Translations under genes and position numbers: made by a program
From: Saccoglossus kowalevskii
Lineage: Eukaryota; Hemichordata; Enteropneusta; Harrimaniidae
Direction of reading: 5' to 3'
Assembly (NCBI RefSeq): GCF_000003605.2
Contig: NW_003146285.1
Span: forward strand, 185,503 to 200,482
DNA length: 14,980 nt
Notes under the pieces: generated by a model
Told to the model about the DNA's origin: nothing
Database searches by the model: none
The model's input: the letters and a program-made list of their open reading frames with translations, nothing else
Part shown: positions 7,535 to 14,980 of the stretch, piece by piece
Layout of the letters: each line of letters begins with the position of its first letter
Position numbering within the stretch: the stretch's first letter is position 1

Positions 7535-8268
7535 AAACTGTCTTTATTGATGGACGACTACAGATCAAAAGGAAACAAATCTTGCGTGTTCATTAACGTC
7601 ACTCAAGGGTGACATTTATAGCAATGTATTGTATTTTGTGTGTCAAGTTTTGTTCTGAGAATTGCCAATTCAATAAGTTTGTTTAAGCACTTTTACTGAA
7701 CCTTATTGTAAGTGGCCCTGGAGGTTTTAATGAACTTGCCAAGATATGTGACGCATATAGGCAATTTTCCGTTCAACTGCGAGATTTCGGAAGTTGCGTG
7801 AAAGATGTCTAATGAATGTCTGGCACTAAAATTAAACGATTTGATTTTGAACTTGAATTTCTTTATTTCGTAACTCGCATCGAAAGGGCGTTTTTTTTTT
7901 TACAGGGGAATAGCACGTTTGAATACCCTTGCTTCATCGAAATTCACCATCATCAAATGTGTACAGCACATTATTAAGCATGGAATTTTTTCTTTGTAAT
8001 ACGTTTGTGTTTGTCGAATCCAACGTGATGTTTGTCTTCGTGACTCCGCTATGACCTTTGTTTGTCCTGTTTTTTTCTTTCGATTTCATGCATAACACAG
8101 GATCTTGCAGTGAACGGGAATTAGTCAATTTCACGCAATTCGAATACAGTAAATAAAGTGTAGTATGAGTGTGTATCATCTAACATGGACTCCTTAAGAC
8201 GTGCGTTATGAACTCTTGTTCATTCATATATTTCAAGGCACTTAAGTGGTACTGATCAAAACTGAAAC
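7535..8268. other. Non-coding gap, nothing recognised
   Basis: No coding signal, splice-bounded frame or clear repeat was seen in this 730-bp stretch. The - strand frame at 7934-8179 has no recognisable family features. Confidence 0.5.
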
Positions 8269-8471
8269 TACTGTAGAATACTTTATTTTCGCTTGGAATT
8301 TATTTTCGCTGAAGGGACGATTCCGTAAAAATAAAATCCAGCGAATATCTTTTTTATCCTATATTTCACATTAAACTTATCAAAAATTAGTGAAAATAAA
8401 TTCCAAACAAAATTCCCAAAAAGCCTTTTCAGCGAAAATTAATTCCAGCAAAAATAAAGTATTCCACAGTA
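8269..8471. mobile_element. MITE family A, copy 2 (203 bp)
   Basis: This is the best preserved copy. TACTGTAGAATACTTTATTT at the left faces AAATAAAGTATTCCACAGTA at the right. The inverted repeat runs on through CGCTTGGAATTTATTTTCGC to about 50 bp. It is TA-bounded, AT-rich and without open frames. It ends 12 bp before a family C element. Confidence 0.93.
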
Positions 8472-8483
8472 TTTCTCCTTTAA

Positions 8484-8688
8484 CCTTTTCAACGCCAGTT
8501 CTCTCTTTTCATCACAAAATAGCCCATTTATAGTCAACAAAAATAGGTGACTTTTTTGAGTGAAAAGTGAAATTCAACTCAAACTTTGACTTTGTTGCCT
8601 CCAAAATTAGGATACATTTCCAGAAATATTGAATAGTAAAAGAAAAAGTGACTAAAAATTGGGGTGAGAAAATCTGGTGGTGAAAAGG
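8484..8688 (+). mobile_element. MITE family C, full copy
   Basis: CCTTTTCAACGCCAG at the left and CTGGTGGTGAAAAGG at the right are inverted repeats. The left end is preceded by TTTAA; the right end is followed by TGCAA. The middle TTCCAGAAATATTGAATA, then TGACTAAAAATTGGGGTGAG, is shared with copies at 9205 and (reversed) 13753. Confidence 0.85.
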
Positions 8689-9204
8689 TGCAAGGTGGCA
8701 CAATGTAATTTTCAAAGTTAAGTGTGTAGCTGACATAATTGTGTCAATTTTTTTTGTTGCTTTGTAACATAGTTTCCTATTGGGTCACGAGTGATTTAAA
8801 TTGACAAAAGCCACGAAGTCATCCAATCAAAATGGATGTTCTGATTGAAGCAGGAGATTGTTGTGAGATTAAATGATGTAAAGTTAGGATTTTTAAATGC
8901 TGTTTTTTTTTCAACATCATTTTTCATTGGTTCGTTGGCAAATGAAAGACTCCAATCAAAACGAACGGGGGGTTAAAATTACGATGAAAGAGGTGATTTT
9001 TAAGAGATGTTTTTTTAATTCTGAACTTCTTGTATAGCTGTACATGTTTACTTGGTATATATTGTTTATTTCTTTTCTGTTGAGAATAGAATTAAAATAA
9101 ACTTGAGGAAATTCTGTCTCCTGTGATTAATCAGGACTTCCACCCAAGTTTTTAGGGCAAGTTATCTGTGTACTGAGGAATCGGTACAGCACAACACACA
9201 ACAA
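8689..9204. other. Non-coding gap, nothing recognised
   Basis: Contains several ATTGG/CCAAT words (for example near 8778, 8824, 8927 and 8953) but no arrangement that suggests a promoter. No gene was seen. Confidence 0.45.
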
Positions 9205-9346
9205 TAACATTTTTGGAGTAAAAACTGAACATTACACAAACTTTGTCTGTTGGCTCGAAAATTAAGGTTTAGTTTCAGAAATATTGAGAGATATAAGAAA
9301 AAAAAGTACATAAAAAATTGGGTGAGAAAGTCTGGTGGCGAAAACG
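9205..9346 (+). mobile_element. MITE family C, left-truncated copy
   Basis: TTTTTGGAGTAAAAACTGAA, then TTTCAGAAATATTGAGAG and TTGGGTGAGAAAGTCTGG, end in GGCGAAAACG followed by TTAA. Order and orientation match the 8484 copy. The left terminus could not be found. Confidence 0.75.
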
Positions 9347-9883
9347 TTAATCTAAAACAAACCAGCATTCACAATGTCCAGCTGCAGATCTCTGCGCCAA
9401 TGGCAAGCTATTTTTGATAAAACAAAAGTAATGACATACCTCAACTATAGAGGGCAGTATACTGCAGCAGGTCTTGCTAACCTCGTACACTGTTCCACTG
9501 AAAGATGTTTGAAGTGCAGTGGTGGTGGTCGCACAGCCCATATTCGAATTTTATGTAAACGAGGGATTTTACACGGTTGTATTTTGGAGTCTCGTATCGA
9601 ACAAAATGTGCGACGATCATCCTTTAATTTGCAAAAAATTTTCACCGAATTGAACACATGCCAAACTAAGTTCAATCGCCCTACTAGCTCACTTGCACCG
9701 TAATTGAAGTTGTCAATATCAAAACAGATGCCACCCATACTTAAAGAGACAAGTTTCGTGTAAATGTATTACACACTATGAATCCCATATGCAGCGAGAT
9801 GTACACTTTCCTTTAATACATTACCAATTTCTAACGCCCCAGAGAATTTGCAACAATTTTAAAAAAAGCTGGGTTCCTAAAGC
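9347..9883. other. Unassigned stretch with overlapping weak open frames
   Basis: Open frames of 109 codons (+, 9374-9703) and 97 codons (-, 9445-9738) overlap here. Neither shows motifs, hydrophobic pattern or splice sites that I recognise. CpG and GC content are somewhat above the surroundings. It may be a decayed mobile element or chance. I would not annotate a gene. Confidence 0.4.
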
Positions 9884-9884
9884 A

Positions 9885-10106
9885 AGTCTGAGAAGTATTG
9901 GGGCAGCAAATAAGCCAACTTGCTCACAATTTTGGTTTTGACTGAAGCAGATGACCTACAAGTTCAATATTTACCCTTCAATCTGTCGCCAAATGCTAAT
10001 AAACATCTTAAAAAAAACAACAGTATTTCAAACAAGTTTTAAGTTTACGCAACTAAAAAGTATACAAAATTGTTGCTAACTTGCGACCCCAATACTTCTA
10101 AGACTG
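9885..10106. mobile_element. MITE-like inverted-repeat element E (222 bp)
   Basis: AAGTCTGAGAAGTATTGGGG on the left pairs with CCCCAATACTTCTAAGACT on the right. The flanking parts GCAAATAAGCCAACTTG and AACTTGCGA extend the match loosely. It has no coding capacity, and I saw no other copy in the window. Confidence 0.8.
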
Positions 10107-10721
10107 TAAAAATTAACTTGATGCATAGAGCAGGGAACTACCAATGTACAAGTTTCACAATCTTTAGTGGCTCGCAAAGGTACAAGTACAAGAAGGCATA
10201 ACAGCACTTTTTAAATCTGGTGACCAGTTTGGTATCGTAGAAAGAGTGTACAGTCTTCTGATAAAAAAAAATATGTGCATGTGTCATTTCATAATAAATG
10301 CTTTATTAAAATTGCACCTTATAAAATAATATTCTCGAGATATGTCTGTTGTACGCATGCTTCAGGTAATTATGTATTCACAATGTACGTCCTAATATTT
10401 TTCAAAAATCACTATTTTTAGAACAGTTCCATAGAGCGCATTGTTAAACAAAAATTGCATTTTTTGTCACATTTAAAAACCCAGATTTTTGAAAAAAATC
10501 AGGAAAACAAAGAATCCCATCATTTACAATATATTATTTTTTTCAGCCAATGTCACCAGCGTACAATTTGAGATATGGCATAATTTCTCTGTCTATGGAT
10601 CTACATCTGCACACACTTTGAGTCTGACATCACCATCCATTCTTTCACAATTCCCCTCACAACCATCTACATTGTCTCCTTCCTCAACACACAAAGGCAC
10701 AATCCAAACAATCAACAGATA
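10107..10721. other. Non-coding gap
   Basis: AT-rich. A frame after TTTTTTTCAG (10538-10547) reads an S/T/P-rich peptide to 10725, but it has no family match and ends in repeat DNA. Nothing else was seen. Confidence 0.45.
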
Positions 10722-11024
10722 TTAAAGCGCGGTAGCCGTCGCACTGCGCATGTGCGACATTTGTGTTGATAAACATTGATTTTCCCACAATCCAATGCGC
10801 TCTTCAAATGGAAATCACAAGTATGAGGTTTGACACGGGTGCGACTTGCACTGATTACCGCCGGTGACTCCTTCGATACCTTCCAATCACATAAAAATTG
10901 CCTAATTAAAGCTTGGAAACGTCTCGGTTTGTACTCGTTGATCTGTGCAACAAAGTCGCCATCTTTGTTTATACGAGACCCATATATCTCGCACATGTGC
11001 AGCGCGTCTACTACCGCGCTTTAA
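10722..11024. mobile_element. MITE family D, TTAA-flanked, 303 bp
   Basis: TTAA at both borders. The terminal repeats AGCGCGGTAG and CTACCGCGCT are perfect for 10 bp and continue imperfectly to GCGCATGTGCGA / TCGCACATGTGC for about 36 bp. It is GC- and CpG-richer than its surroundings. Small open frames on both strands inside it are not convincing. Confidence 0.88.
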
Positions 11025-11639
11025 ATTGTCCATGTCTATTTCACTGAATTTCTAATTCTGGTTCCCAAAACTCTGGATTTAGAGTAGTTTAAAAAGTTGT
11101 ATAGTAAAGCAGAAAAAAAACAAAAAAAAGATCTTGTTCAGCCATTGACAAATCTCAATTGATTTTAAGTACCGGTACATATGCAAGGCAGAAGCTGCTC
11201 TGATTGCTCTTGCAGTTTTGCATAGACTCAAAAATTTAGCCATTGCCAGCAGAATCTTAACCTACCATAGGGAACTGGTGCATGGTAAGGCCAAAGAAAA
11301 AAATTGTACCGTCTTTCCAGTAGCAAGCTAACAAAATATTGGATAGGCTGGGGTTTTTTTTTTACTTATTTTTGCCACAATCGTGCCTTTAAATACAAAA
11401 TTAAAATCAGGAAAGAATAATCACTGATTGCAGTTTGTTGTGGATTCACTACATAACAAGTCATTGAAAATGACACAGTCCCAGTTAAATTTTTGAAAGT
11501 TTTTTGTGCTCGTCATATTAAAGCGGAGGGGTTGCAGCGAGCGTGTCCTTCAAACTTGAGTTCCAAGTGACGTATATAACAGATTGTTTATTTACATCAA
11601 AACGCGCGTTCCGTGTAGTAGTAATATGGCAAAAATAAA
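11025..11639. other. Non-coding gap with a lone family D-like end
   Basis: TTAAAGCGGAGGGGTTGCAG at 11518-11537 looks like a third family D left end, but no matching right end was found downstream. The rest is AT-rich with A- and T-runs and no gene signal. Confidence 0.45.
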
Positions 11640-12260
11640 AACGGCTGTTATTCGGCCATCTTTGATCTGGTTATGAAACACACTGATATGTATGATGTAT
11701 GTGCCAAATACGAATGAAAATGGTACATAAATTGTGGAAATATAGTAGTAAGGCCAAAAAGTCAGATGGCTGTCAATCGGCCATCCTTGACCAGATTTTG
11801 AAACAAATTGTCATGGACATGCATCCTAACATGTATAAAGTACATGTATGTGCCAAATTTGAATGAAAACTGATAGAGCACGTCCAAGATACCGCATAAA
11901 AAAAACAAGATGCCTGCCAGTCAACCATCTTTGATCCAATTGCGAAATAAATCGTCATGGACATGTATCCGAGCATTTATAATCTATGTACCAAGTTTGA
12001 ATGACAACTGACAAAGCATGTCCAAAATACAACATTTTCAAAAAACAAGATGGCTGCCAGTCGGCCATTTTGAATCGAATCGCTAAACCACTGCATGTGC
12101 ACATGTCCCACATAAAGTCCTCGGCACATGCAAAGAATGAACGGAATCGGCCCAAGGGATTCTGAGATACGACTCTGGACGGACGGACATACAGACGCAC
12201 GGAGACCGAATTATAAGTCCCCGTTTTCGGACTTTGACTAAAAATAATGGCTACTTTGCA
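11640..12260 (+). repeat. Degenerate 125-143-bp tandem repeat with GGACGGACGGACA tail
   Basis: Four related units start near 11650, 11775, 11918 and 12058, each opening with a GGCTGYCARTCGGCCATC-like word. They go on to GAAAYAAATYGTCATGGACA, then TGTRCCAARTTTGAATGA and RCATGTCCAARATAC. The last unit runs into GGGATTCTGAGATACGACTC, GGACGGACGGACATACAGAC and AGTCCCCGTTTTCGGACT, the last able to form a 5-bp stem. From memory, similar tails end dispersed elements in molluscan and other marine invertebrate genomes. Its boundaries and class are uncertain. Confidence 0.75.
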
Positions 12261-12430
12261 ACAAATTAAAGTTTGCGTCCACCAAAAACGTAGCGTTATT
12301 TGAAAAAAAAATTTCTGCCTACTTGCACAAACATTAAAATGACAAATGACTTAGCCTGTACAACTTGGCATCAAATGTGTATTCAATTTTATATGTCAAA
12401 GGTCAATCTAACCCTGGCAAAAAACAATCA

Positions 12431-12518
12431 ATCTTTTCACCACCAAATTTGTCTGCACATTTTTTCAAATATTTATCCAATATTTTGTAAATTTTTGTGG
12501 GAACAGTGGTGAAAAGAT
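12431..12518. mobile_element. 88-bp mini-element with 13-bp perfect inverted ends (family C type)
   Basis: ATCTTTTCACCAC (12431-12443) and GTGGTGAAAAGAT (12506-12518) are exact inverse copies. The end sequence resembles family C (CTTTTCACCRCCAG). The interior is too short to code. Confidence 0.7.
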
Positions 12519-12592
12519 CAAGAGCCGCGACCTCTACTTTCACAAAAAGTAAATTATCCATACTAATAATAGACATAATAGATTATAATAAC

Positions 12593-12598
12593 TTTATT
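12593..12598 (-). promoter_or_regulatory. AATAAA poly(A) signal of the AEN-like gene
   Basis: TTTATT on the + strand is AATAAA on the coding strand, only 10 bases beyond the stop codon at 12608-12610. This implies a very short 3' UTR. A short 3' UTR and an intact canonical signal are consistent with a once- or still-expressed gene. Confidence 0.7.
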
Positions 12599-12607
12599 TA
12601 ATCATTA

Positions 12608-13387
12608 TCATTCATTATCAAAATCACTCGGCCAGAAATCATCTGTCATGAAAGATTTCAAGTGCACATCAGTATTCTTATTTTTACTGATTTTAAATAA
12701 ATCCATGGCAGCCCGAGCATCTTCTAAAGAGCAGTGTTCACCTTGCTGTATAGTCCTGTGTAAGAGTTGTTTACTTAAACGCTTTAGACTTATCGGTGTA
12801 CTCGTTTCCATTCCCACTAGCCGTCTTAGGTGCACACACTTCGAAGTATCGGCTATCTGCTCGAAAGGATGGCGAAGATGCAATGCTTGTAGATCGTTAT
12901 GCAAGGCGTGCCCGATTAATATTTTCCCATCTATGAGTTGCTGTACGTGATTTTGAACTTGGAAGAATGGTAGACCTCGTTGGATGTGCTCTTTACGGAT
13001 CCCACTCCACGGTGTGCGGTAATCTGTTACAGGGACGTCAGGTTTGACGTAAAGGTCACACAAGCATTTGCCGTGGTAATCCACAACTGTGCAACGTGCT
13101 AATGCACTCTCTTTTGCCATTGGTCCAACGCCAACCATCTCACAATCCAACGCCACGTACTGTTCACAGTCCACGTCACCACATTTCTTGCAGTTTAGCG
13201 ACTCAATGTACTGTATGGACACATTCTTCTGTTTTCATTTCCCCGTAGTCAACAACCGTCGAATACGGCTTGAAAGAGATTTCTTCTTCTTCGCTTTCAA
13301 CGTTTTTCGTTCCATGGGTAATGATGTTGAGGGCAGTCTTCGTTCAGATGGTTTGTTTTGAATAGATTGTACTGGCATAGCAGGCAT
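12608..13387 (-). CDS. AEN: AEN/ISG20L2-like DEDDh 3'-5' exonuclease, broken by one in-frame TGA
   Basis: The encoded domain is an RNase T-fold DEDDh exonuclease; relatives (AEN, ISG20, ISG20L2, REXO4) trim RNA or single-stranded DNA in nucleus and nucleolus. Reading from ATG at 13387 gives 259 codon positions. Exo I is ALDCEMVGVG (D81, E83), Exo II IGHALHNDLQAL (D165), Exo III HCSLEDARAAMDLF (H218, D223). DYRTPWSGIRKEH between Exo I and II and the tail FMTDDFWPSD favour AEN over REXO4, the tail from memory of vertebrate AEN. Residues ~25-50 are basic (ERKTLKAKKKKSL), a likely nuclear signal. A CxxC-x4-C cluster (66, 69, 74) precedes the domain. Codon 51 is TGA (13235-13237); frame continues unchanged after it. 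There is no intron in the coding part. Start chosen because a splice acceptor (13396-13398) lies just upstream and -3 is A. Family certain; AEN assignment likely; working state unresolved. Confidence 0.88.
13235..13237 (-). other. In-frame TGA inside the AEN-like gene
   Basis: Frame before (LLTTGK) and after (KQKNVSIQYIES) is the same, so this is a substitution, not a shift. CGA to TGA is the typical CpG change and would restore a basic residue within a basic stretch. The following base is A, not the CTA that favours readthrough. The first ATG after the stop lies inside Exo I, beyond D81 and E83, so downstream initiation would give an inactive enzyme. Confidence 0.9.
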
Positions 13388-13395
13388 TTTCAAAT

Positions 13396-13398
13396 CTG
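13396..13398 (-). promoter_or_regulatory. 3' splice acceptor just before the AEN-like start codon
   Basis: On the coding strand TATTTTTTTCAG precedes ATTTGAAAATGCC, leaving 8 bases of exon before the ATG. This implies a 5' UTR intron or, in a lineage that does it, spliced-leader addition. The upstream donor was not identified. Confidence 0.6.
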
Positions 13399-13475
13399 AA
13401 AAAAATAAATATTTGTTTATAATTTGACATTGACACATAGACATATAGAAGTACAAACAAAGATGGCACCATGGT

Positions 13476-13489
13476 GTTACCATAGCAAT
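13476..13489. promoter_or_regulatory. X-box-like GTTACCATAGCAAT upstream of the AEN-like gene
   Basis: It differs from the perfect X-box at 6711 only in the last base. It lies about 90 bp upstream of the AEN-like ATG, where a promoter or first exon would sit. Flanking CACCATGGTG adds a second small palindrome. Candidate RFX site; motif evidence only. Confidence 0.45.
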
Positions 13490-13496
13490 GCCATTA

Positions 13497-13752
13497 TACT
13501 GTAAAGGACTTAATTATTAGCTGGGTTTTTAATGTTGTAACCCCTGTGTCATGAATGTACCAGGATGCTGTGACCCCTGTGTCATGAGAGTACCAGGATG
13601 TTGTGACCCCTGTGTCATGAAAGTACCAGGATGTTGTGACCCCTGGTTTTTAATGTTTGCTATTTTACTGGCAGATAAAAGTTAGGAAGCCAGTGAATAT
13701 GCTAGATTAACATAATACATTGTTTTCTTCACAAATCAGTGAAATTAATTAA
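13497..13752. mobile_element. Family B-like MITE carrying a minisatellite, right part interrupted
   Basis: It starts TACTGTAAAGGACTTAATTA, then CTGGGTTTTTAATG. After the internal array it continues GCCAGTGAATATGC and AAATCAGTGAAATTAATTAA, in the same order as 6265-6463. The expected right end is missing; a family C element begins at 13753, and CAGTAAATATTAC after that element (near 13981) may be the displaced remnant. Confidence 0.6.
13538..13644 (+). repeat. 33-bp minisatellite, locus 2
   Basis: About 3.3 units of TGTGACCCCTGTGTCATGAA then AGTACCAGGATGT, the same unit and orientation as 3590-3774. It is bounded on both sides by GGTTTTTAATGTT (13524-13536 and 13645-13657), a 13-bp exact direct repeat. 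Confidence 0.95.
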
Positions 13753-13970
13753 TCTTTTGACCACCAGACTTTCTCGCCTAAATTATTCTGCACTTTTTTC
13801 TTATATTCAATATTTCTGGAAATAAACCCACATTTTGGAGCAAATATTCAAAATTTGAGTCAATTTTCAGTTTTTACTCAGCAAATTTGGCTTTTTTTGC
13901 CCCAAACTTCTGAAGGAAAGTGTAGACAGGAATATTTTGTGAATTTGGGAGGAAACTGACGGTGAAAGGG
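13753..13970 (-). mobile_element. MITE family C, full copy, reversed
   Basis: TCTTTTGACCACCAGACTTT at one end and AACTGACGGTGAAAGGG at the other are imperfect inverted repeats. The interior CAATATTTCTGGAAATAA and CAGTTTTTACTC is the reverse complement of the 8484 and 9205 copies. It is flanked by TTAA on the left and TTAC on the right, and lies within the right part of a family B-like element. Confidence 0.82.
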
Positions 13971-14455
13971 TTACAAATTTCAGTAAATATTACTCCCACT
14001 TGAGCACCATCCTATGGTTACCATGGTAATACCATGGTGATGCCAAATCAATGCCAACAGATCGCATTTTAACAATGCGGTAATTCATTTTCGCATTGCG
14101 TTGAAAAAAAATTACATTGTCGGTAATCGGTTAATTTCGTCAGTATGACACAGAATTTTGATTGGTTAAAGACCTGACATACAAGGTCAAAGCACGTTGT
14201 TTCAGGTCAAATTGTGCTGAAAAACATCATGGCAGAAATTGTTAGGCATAGAGAGATTGTGTGTGATCAAAAACATTCCACAACAATGATAATGATAAAG
14301 ATTTTGCCTTTGACCTTTTTTCCACAAACCCTACCAATTTTTAAACCATAAATCCAGACGGTATGTAGATCGTAATGTAATAAAATGCATGTATTTTTAT
14401 TAACATATTTTTTTTATATGAAAATCAATGACGAGCAAAATTTTAGCTCATCACT
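13971..14455. other. Non-coding gap with X-box-like palindrome
   Basis: GTTACCATGGTAAT at 14017-14030 is a near-palindromic X-box-like word. CAATGCG and CGCATTG around 14087-14105 form a short hairpin. CAAGGTCAAAGC (14183) and GCCTTTGACC (14308) are lone receptor-type half sites. No gene was seen. Confidence 0.45.
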
Positions 14456-14661
14456 TACTGCGAAATACGTTATTTTCGCTTGGAATTAATTTTCGCTGAA
14501 GGAATGATTCGGTGAAAATAAAATCCAGCGAATATACCTTTTTTCTTATATTTGACAATAAACTCATCAGAAATCAGTGAAAATTAATAATGCCATACAA
14601 GATACCCAAAAACACTTTTCAATGAAAATTAATTCCAGCTAAAATAAAGTATTTTACAGTA
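14456..14661. mobile_element. MITE family A, copy 3 (206 bp)
   Basis: Left end TACTGCGAAATACGTTATTT, then CGCTTGGAATTAATTTTCGC; right end AAAATAAAGTATTTTACAGTA. It has the same interior order as copies 1 and 2 and is the most diverged. TA-bounded. Confidence 0.9.
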
Positions 14662-14980
14662 TCCAATTTATTTTCAGCAAAATCATTGACCACATACGGC
14701 TACAACGAATAATAATTCCCACAATGCTTAATTAAAAAGATTGTGGTTACGCTAAGACAAGTGATGTTGCTGTCTCATGATAAAGTGTTTTTTTTATAAA
14801 TTTGGCCAATGCAATATTCAGACTGGTTACAAACCACATCGAGGTCACGACTCGGTTAGCCTTGCTCAACTGGTTCGTAACCAGTCTTGTGATTGGTTGT
14901 TGACAAATGCTGAACAGGCCATGCCTCCAATGGTGTCATGCGTTCGGACTAACCATTAGGAATTCCTAAATGGAGTCAAT
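14662..14980. other. Window end with an 11-bp perfect inverted repeat
   Basis: AGACTGGTTAC (14820-14830) and GTAACCAGTCT (14877-14887) are exact inverses around a 46-bp spacer. The spacer includes TTGCTCAACTGG, close to a tRNA A-box, but no proper B-box follows. It may be a short mobile element. The open frame at 14777-14959 is not convincing. Confidence 0.5.

Noticed and set aside
9374-9738. Possible small gene on either strand
   Set aside because: The opposing frames overlap, and there is no recognisable domain, splice context or poly(A) signal.
10489-10725. S/T/P-rich frame after a TTTTTTTCAG acceptor-like site
   Set aside because: No family resemblance, no donor, and the frame ends inside the TTAA-flanked element; low-complexity CA/TC-rich DNA explains it.
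12648-12950. 100-codon plus-strand frame opposite the nuclease gene
   Set aside because: It is the shadow of the AEN-like coding strand, whose catalytic motifs are clear.
13235-13237. Selenocysteine at the TGA
   Set aside because: AEN-family enzymes are not known selenoproteins at this site, and the 3' UTR up to AATAAA is too short to hold a SECIS element.
13229-13260. A tiny intron removing the in-frame TGA (AAAACAG as acceptor)
   Set aside because: It would be about 30 bp, lacks a proper donor and has a purine-rich tract; a nonsense change is simpler.
13388-13483. Start of the nuclease at the upstream ATG (13483)
   Set aside because: The added 32 residues read through a clear splice acceptor and are hydrophobic/Cys-rich, unlike family N-termini; the ATG at 13387 fits better.
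14830-14955. tRNA or SINE head
   Set aside because: The A-box-like word has a mismatch, and no acceptable B-box or cloverleaf could be drawn.

Overview
The window reads as a piece of an AT-rich animal nuclear genome, most likely from a marine invertebrate (bivalve, brachiopod, hemichordate or amphioxus-like). The evidence is two metazoan genes, one split by GT-AG introns, set in about 12 kb of non-coding DNA crowded with short inverted-repeat transposons and minisatellites. There is no bacterial-style gene packing. I cannot name the species from sequence alone.

Left part (1-3286, + strand): the last five coding exons of a CTDSPL2-like HAD-family protein phosphatase. The exons are 1-28 (cut by the window edge), 293-435, 1282-1408, 1773-1868 and 3221-3286; the TGA stop is at 3284-3286. 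They join in a consistent reading frame into 152 residues plus the stop. The catalytic DxDxT motif lies upstream of the window. The end of the first exon, with its splice donor, is present twice, 106 bp apart (ending at 28 and at 134). Intron 436-1281 holds a family C repeat and a 144-bp hairpin element, intron 1409-1772 is mostly a 19-bp minisatellite, and intron 1869-3220 holds family A and C repeats, a 23-bp minisatellite and another inverted-repeat element.

Middle (3287-12590): no convincing gene. It holds a 33-bp minisatellite (3590-3774), two perfect nuclear-receptor DR1 words (4136, 4624), a 1.06-kb minisatellite of 29-bp units (4808-5864), several MITE-like elements, a poly(A) run, a perfect RFX X-box (6711-6724), and a degenerate 125-143-bp repeat that ends in a GGACGGACGGACA tail (11640-12260).

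Right part (12593-13489, - strand): an AEN/ISG20L2-like DEDDh 3'-5' exonuclease read from 13387 to 12608. All five catalytic residues are present, there is a 3' splice acceptor just before the ATG, an AATAAA signal ten bases past the stop, and an X-box-like site about 90 bp upstream of the ATG. One in-frame TGA (13235-13237) lies between the basic N-terminus and the nuclease domain. It is a CpG-type change if the ancestral codon was CGA. The gene is therefore a recent pseudogene, a nonsense allele, a sequence error or a readthrough case. The right end (13497-14980) holds more MITEs, including a second 33-bp minisatellite locus sitting inside a family B-like element.

The two genes converge and have no obvious shared pathway. 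I see no new multi-gene system. The strongest points are the exon-end duplication, the in-frame stop in the nuclease, and several minisatellites that appear linked to MITEs.
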